Of a stretch of 25,335 bases of DNA, positions 23,245 to 25,335 are shown piece after piece. The position numbers were made by a program, and so were the translations under genes. Every line of letters starts with the position of its first letter. Position 1 is the stretch's first letter. Where the stretch lies: contig CABRIF010000024.1 of NCBI GenBank assembly GCA_902470925.1, forward strand, positions 1 to 25,335, read 5' to 3'. Below the pieces are notes generated by a model, which saw only the letters and a program-made list of their open reading frames with translations, did not search any database and was not told the DNA's origin. Source of the DNA: an uncultured Collinsella sp. GTDB lineage: Bacteria; Actinomycetota; Coriobacteriia; Coriobacteriales; Coriobacteriaceae.

Positions 23245-23783
23245 GATGCGCCCCGCCTCGATCGAGACGGCGCGTTGGACGCTTCTAGGAGCGACCCCCC
23301 CCCGCTGAGGAATTTGAGGGCCGGCAGGTTCTTGGGCAGGTCCTCTAGCTCGAGGCTCAGGTAGTCGCCGCCTGTGCAGAGCGGGTTGACATTGCGGTCG
23401 TACACGCGAATCTCGCGGAAGTTGCAGGCTATGACGTAGCGGGGCTGCTGGTTGAGCGGAAGACCGACGGCATAGCCCCTGCCCTGCTCGGCGGGCGTGA
23501 CTTCACGCCCCTGACGGACTTCTTTCTTGTCGAGGTCGATGTCCCTGCCCTTCATCTCCACAAGTGCGCTGGCGCTGGGGATGAGGACGTCGATGTAGCC
23601 AGCGTGGGACGAGCCGGAGTCGGTGTGAACAGGGACCTCGAACTTCAGACGCTCGACGGCGTCCTCGACGCCCAGCACGTTCTGGAAGAGGTCGATCCAG
23701 TAGGAGCGGCCCTCCTGCGTCTCGTCGCCCCTGCCCGCCCAGCGCTTGGCGAACGCCTCGGCGTCTGCCTTAGTCCCTGCCAT
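23118..23783 (-). CDS. MmeI-like R-M enzyme, N-terminal nuclease part (OFF-frame product)
   Basis: It starts at ATG 23783 with a near-perfect ribosome-binding site (ACGGAGGT) and reads MAGTKADAEAFAKRW. The nuclease motif is AGYIDVLIPSASALVEMK: Asp65, ten residues, Glu76-x-Lys78, matching the D-X9-ExK of MmeI. At residues 161-163 the frame crosses nine G (23295-23303). In this state it then runs out of frame for about 58 codons and stops at 23118. Eight G would give a stop within three codons, while seven or ten would fuse it to the methyltransferase part. The short product alone would lack methyltransferase and recognition domains and is presumably inactive. Confidence 0.86.
   Translation of the reverse strand: MAGTKADAEAFAKRWAGRGDETQEGRSYWIDLFQNVLGVEDAVERLKFEVPVHTDSGSSHAGYIDVLIPSASALVEMKGRDIDLDKKEVRQGREVTPAEQGRGYAVGLPLNQQPRYVIACNFREIRVYDRNVNPLCTGGDYLSLELEDLPKNLPALKFLSGGGSLLEASNAPSRSRRGASWVRSIMRSRVFIMTPTARRATTPSRCSALVSCSSCSARTRA
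23295..23303 (-). repeat. G9 homopolymer tract, probable phase-variation switch
   Basis: Nine consecutive C on the plus strand (G on the coding strand) lie exactly where the N-terminal nuclease frame and the methyltransferase frame must join. Tract length n = 1 mod 3 (7, 10) gives the full enzyme, n = 9 (as here) gives a frameshift, and n = 8 gives an immediate TAG. Slipped-strand mispairing at such tracts is the classical phase-variation mechanism. A sequencing or assembly miscount of one base is the alternative. Confidence 0.8.
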
Positions 23784-23835
23784 GGATACCTCCGTTAAAT
23801 AGACTGATCCCATTCTAAATCACGGAGAGCACACG

Positions 23836-23909
23836 GAGGTTTTCAACCCTGCCCGCAGCCTGCGGGCAGGCTGAAAGGCCCTCCTGCCGTGGAAAGCGTT
23901 GAAAACCTC
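23836..23909 (-). promoter_or_regulatory. Nested inverted repeats upstream of the R-M operon
   Basis: The outer 12-bp arms GAGGTTTTCAAC (23836-23847) and GTTGAAAACCTC (23898-23909) are perfect complements. Directly inside the first arm is a perfect 10-bp hairpin (CCTGCCCGCA 23848-23857, loop GCC, TGCGGGCAGG 23861-23870). The element is about 50 bp upstream of the start codon at 23783 and could be an operator, a leader structure or a recombination site. Confidence 0.55.
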
Positions 23910-23977
23910 TGGGCAAGCCTCTTTCTTCACAGAAACAATTTCTACCCAAATTCTACCTAAGCGCTTGCATGTGAGCG

Positions 23978-24022
23978 GATTAAAAGCAAAACAGGCCAGA
24001 CGCGCAAGGCATCCGACCTGTT
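23978..24022 (-). terminator. Terminator of tRNA-Thr
   Basis: On the minus strand AACAGG (24017-24022) pairs with CCTGTT (23989-23994) around an inner GATGC/GCGTC stem, and is followed by TTGCTTTTAA. It starts nine bases past the tRNA 3' end. Confidence 0.65.
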
Positions 24023-24030
24023 CAATTCAA

Positions 24031-24106
24031 TGGAGCCAGCGACCGGGCTCGAACCGGTGACCCCCGCTTTACGAGAGCGGTGCTCTACCAACTGAGCTAC
24101 GCTGGC
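24031..24106 (-). tRNA. tRNA-Thr (anticodon CGT)
   Basis: 76 nucleotides with a full cloverleaf and encoded CCA. The acceptor stem is GCCAGCG/CGCTGGC, the D-arm contains AGCTCAGTTGGTAGAGC, the anticodon stem-loop is CCGCT-CTCGTAA-AGCGG with anticodon CGT, and the T-arm is GGTTCGAGCC. It reads codon ACG. The accessory genes 17984-23783 lie directly on its 3' side, the usual side for integrated elements, but I found no integrase and no second copy of the tRNA 3' end in this window. Confidence 0.96.
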
Positions 24107-24391
24107 TTTACCAGGTTGGCGGCGCAAGCACGCCAACGGTAGACAATAGTACGTGGAAACCTCGCTGCGCGCAAGATGTGCCGGGCCACTCGATGAAAAT
24201 TTCTTGGCGCACGCCCGGTACCCAGAACGCGCTTCGACGCAACCTCGGCACCGCGCGCGCCGCGCACCCACAGGCAAACCGTCGACCAGCCGCCACGGAC
24301 GCGGGCGACGCGCACGCGCCCGCAGGCAACCGCCGACCGGCCGCCGCGAGTGCGGACGACATGCACATACCCGGCACGCGGCGCGTCCGCG
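24107..24391. repeat. Spacer with a two-copy tandem repeat
   Basis: Between the tRNA and the phosphorylase gene there is no ORF with coding character. Bases of about 24271-24322 and 24323-24373 are imperfect tandem copies (period about 52 bp) starting caggcaa-ccg-cgacc-gccgcc. They are of the same GC-rich style as the repeats at 631-702 and 3395-3700. Confidence 0.5.
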
Positions 24392-25243
24392 CTACCGGTT
24401 CCCGCCGAGCAGGCGCAGCACGCCCAGCGCCACGCTCTCGGTTGCCGCAGCCGCCGCATCGGCCGCGGCGAGCACCTCGGCATGGTTGTTGTCCGCACGC
24501 CCCGCCTGGTTCGTCACGAGCGTCAGCCCGAGCACCTCCATGCCCAGCGCACGCGCCATGATCGTCTCGCACACCGTGGACATGCCCACGTAATCGGCCT
24601 CGAGGTTGCCCAGCGCGCGAATCTCGGCGGCCGTCTCGTAGGTTGGCCCCAGCAGACCCGCGTAGGTCCCCTCGGCGAGCTCGACGCCGGCATCTTGCGC
24701 TGCGGCACGTGCCAGCTCGCCCAAATAGGCCGAATACGCACCCGCCATCGGCACGAAGGGCACCTCGAGCCCCGCCGCGGCCACGCCCTCCGGGCACGCC
24801 AACGGATTCGCACCCGTCAGATTGATCTGGTCGGTGATCAAACCCACCGTTCCCGGAGCGATCCCGCGCACCGAACCCGAGGCGCAGCTCAGCATGATGC
24901 TACGGCACCCGAGCTTATGGGCGTGACGCACCAGCGCCGTCACCTCGAATGCGGAATATCCCTGGTACATATGAATGCGGCCCGGATACACCACAACCGG
25001 CACCTCGTCGATCGTGCCCACGAGCACCTCGAAGCGGTGCCCGGCAACAGGGATCGCCTCGGTGGGGAATCCCTCGATATCCTCATACGGAATATGGCGC
25101 ACCACCTGCACGCGACCCGCCAGCGCGCCCAGGCCGCTGCCCAGCACGATGGCGATCGGATGCTCCACGCTCGGCTCGCACGCCTCGACCAGCTTTTCGT
25201 CCACCACGGTGAACCCCTCCTGTCTCAACAGCTCCGCCGTCAC
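24392..25243 (-). CDS. Purine nucleoside phosphorylase (PNP, PunA/XapA family), 5' end uncertain
   Basis: A trimeric-type PNP that splits inosine or guanosine with phosphate to base and ribose-1-phosphate. Family motifs are in order: IVLGSGLGAL (GSGLG at 35-39), EGFPTEAIPVAGH, VVYPGRIHMYQGYS, GLLGPTYETAAEIR and GMSTVCETIMARALGMEVLGL, then VTNQAG. The GTG at 25243 gives 283 residues and the normal distance to GSGLG, but it has no clear Shine-Dalgarno site. The frame stays open (YDGTFSGRLVPGSG) to the adapter junction at 25287, so a start beyond the contig cannot be excluded. Confidence 0.9.
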   Translation of the reverse strand: MTAELLRQEGFTVVDEKLVEACEPSVEHPIAIVLGSGLGALAGRVQVVRHIPYEDIEGFPTEAIPVAGHRFEVLVGTIDEVPVVVYPGRIHMYQGYSAFEVTALVRHAHKLGCRSIMLSCASGSVRGIAPGTVGLITDQINLTGANPLACPEGVAAAGLEVPFVPMAGAYSAYLGELARAAAQDAGVELAEGTYAGLLGPTYETAAEIRALGNLEADYVGMSTVCETIMARALGMEVLGLTLVTNQAGRADNNHAEVLAAADAAAAATESVALGVLRLLGGNR

Positions 25244-25287
25244 CCCGCTGCCGGGAACCAGACGACCGGAAAACGTGCCGTCGTATA

Positions 25288-25335
25288 CTGTCTCTTATAC
25301 ACATCTGACGCTGCCGACGATACTCCTTGTGTAGA
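25288..25335. other. Nextera transposon end and i5 adapter (artefact)
   Basis: From CTGTCTCTTATACACATCT at 25288 to the end is the reverse complement of the adapter seen at 1-49, here with index AAGGAGTA (Nextera S507/N507). Short ORFs that cross it and begin MCIRDS or contain SYTHLTLPT are the well-known translations of this adapter. Confidence 0.97.

Larger units (their letters stand above)
23784..24030. other. Spacer between the R-M operon and tRNA-Thr
   Basis: It contains the folded element at 23836-23909, the ribosome-binding site of the R-M gene, and the tRNA terminator. No ORF is seen. A TAGAAT hexamer near 23815 on the minus strand could be a -10, but no matching -35 was found. Confidence 0.5.

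Noticed and set aside
17984..24106. Integrated element with att sites at the tRNA
   Set aside because: I looked for a second copy of the tRNA-Thr 3' end and for an integrase gene and found neither in the window, so I do not call an att site.
25083..25334. Short ORFs crossing the right end (MCIRDS..., SYTHLTLPT...)
   Set aside because: These peptides are translations of the Nextera adapter.

Overview
The window looks like one complete Illumina/Nextera contig from a GC-rich, gut-type actinobacterium, most likely a Collinsella-like member of the Coriobacteriia. I infer this from the high GC content, good Shine-Dalgarno sites, an LPxTG-anchored glycosidase with actinobacterial architecture, and a mannose-family PTS locus for mucin-type sugars. 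I could not run a database search, so the genus is an inference. Bases 1-49 and 25288-25335 are Nextera transposase/i5 adapter sequence, not genome.

Left part (about 770-15570, all minus strand): a host-glycan utilisation locus. In transcription order it holds a very large cell-wall-anchored GH20 hexosaminidase, a cytoplasmic GH35 beta-galactosidase, PTS EIIB, EIIC and EIID, a membrane-anchored TPR-like protein, PTS EIIA, a GntR/UTRA regulator, an AgaS-type sugar isomerase/deaminase and a NagA/AgaA-type deacetylase. The content matches the galacto-N-biose/lacto-N-biose/GalNAc clusters known in lactobacilli (gnb) and pneumococci (bgaC locus). The inferred flow is: release of amino-sugar units at the surface by GH20, import and phosphorylation by the PTS, cleavage of the disaccharide by GH35, deacetylation by NagA/AgaA and isomerisation/deamination by AgaS. 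A shared palindrome (CTGGTTATAACCAG and two close variants) lies upstream of agaS, EIIA and the GH35 operon and is the best candidate operator for the local GntR protein. Terminators and stem-loops split the locus into several transcription units.

Middle (15979-17434): a dCMP deaminase on the minus strand and, divergent from it, a zinc-ribbon/glycine-zipper/SHOCT protein on the plus strand.

Right part (17435-24106): a defence-type island next to a tRNA-Thr(CGT). It holds an Mrr-type restriction endonuclease, a decayed AlbA_2/Schlafen-type ATPase gene, and a minus-strand operon of an MmeI-like single-chain restriction-modification enzyme, a GIY-YIG protein with a RAMA/DUF4357-like C-terminus, and a small acidic ORF. 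The restriction-modification gene is interrupted by a run of nine G. Ten or seven G would restore one reading frame of about 931 codons, the size of MmeI, so this is very probably a phase-variable restriction-modification gene seen in its OFF state. Its target-recognition half is visibly more AT-rich than the rest.

The right edge (24392-25287) is a purine nucleoside phosphorylase gene whose frame is open to the adapter junction. Intergenic regions carry many GC-rich imperfect tandem repeats and two long perfect inverted-repeat elements (26-bp and 28-bp arms).
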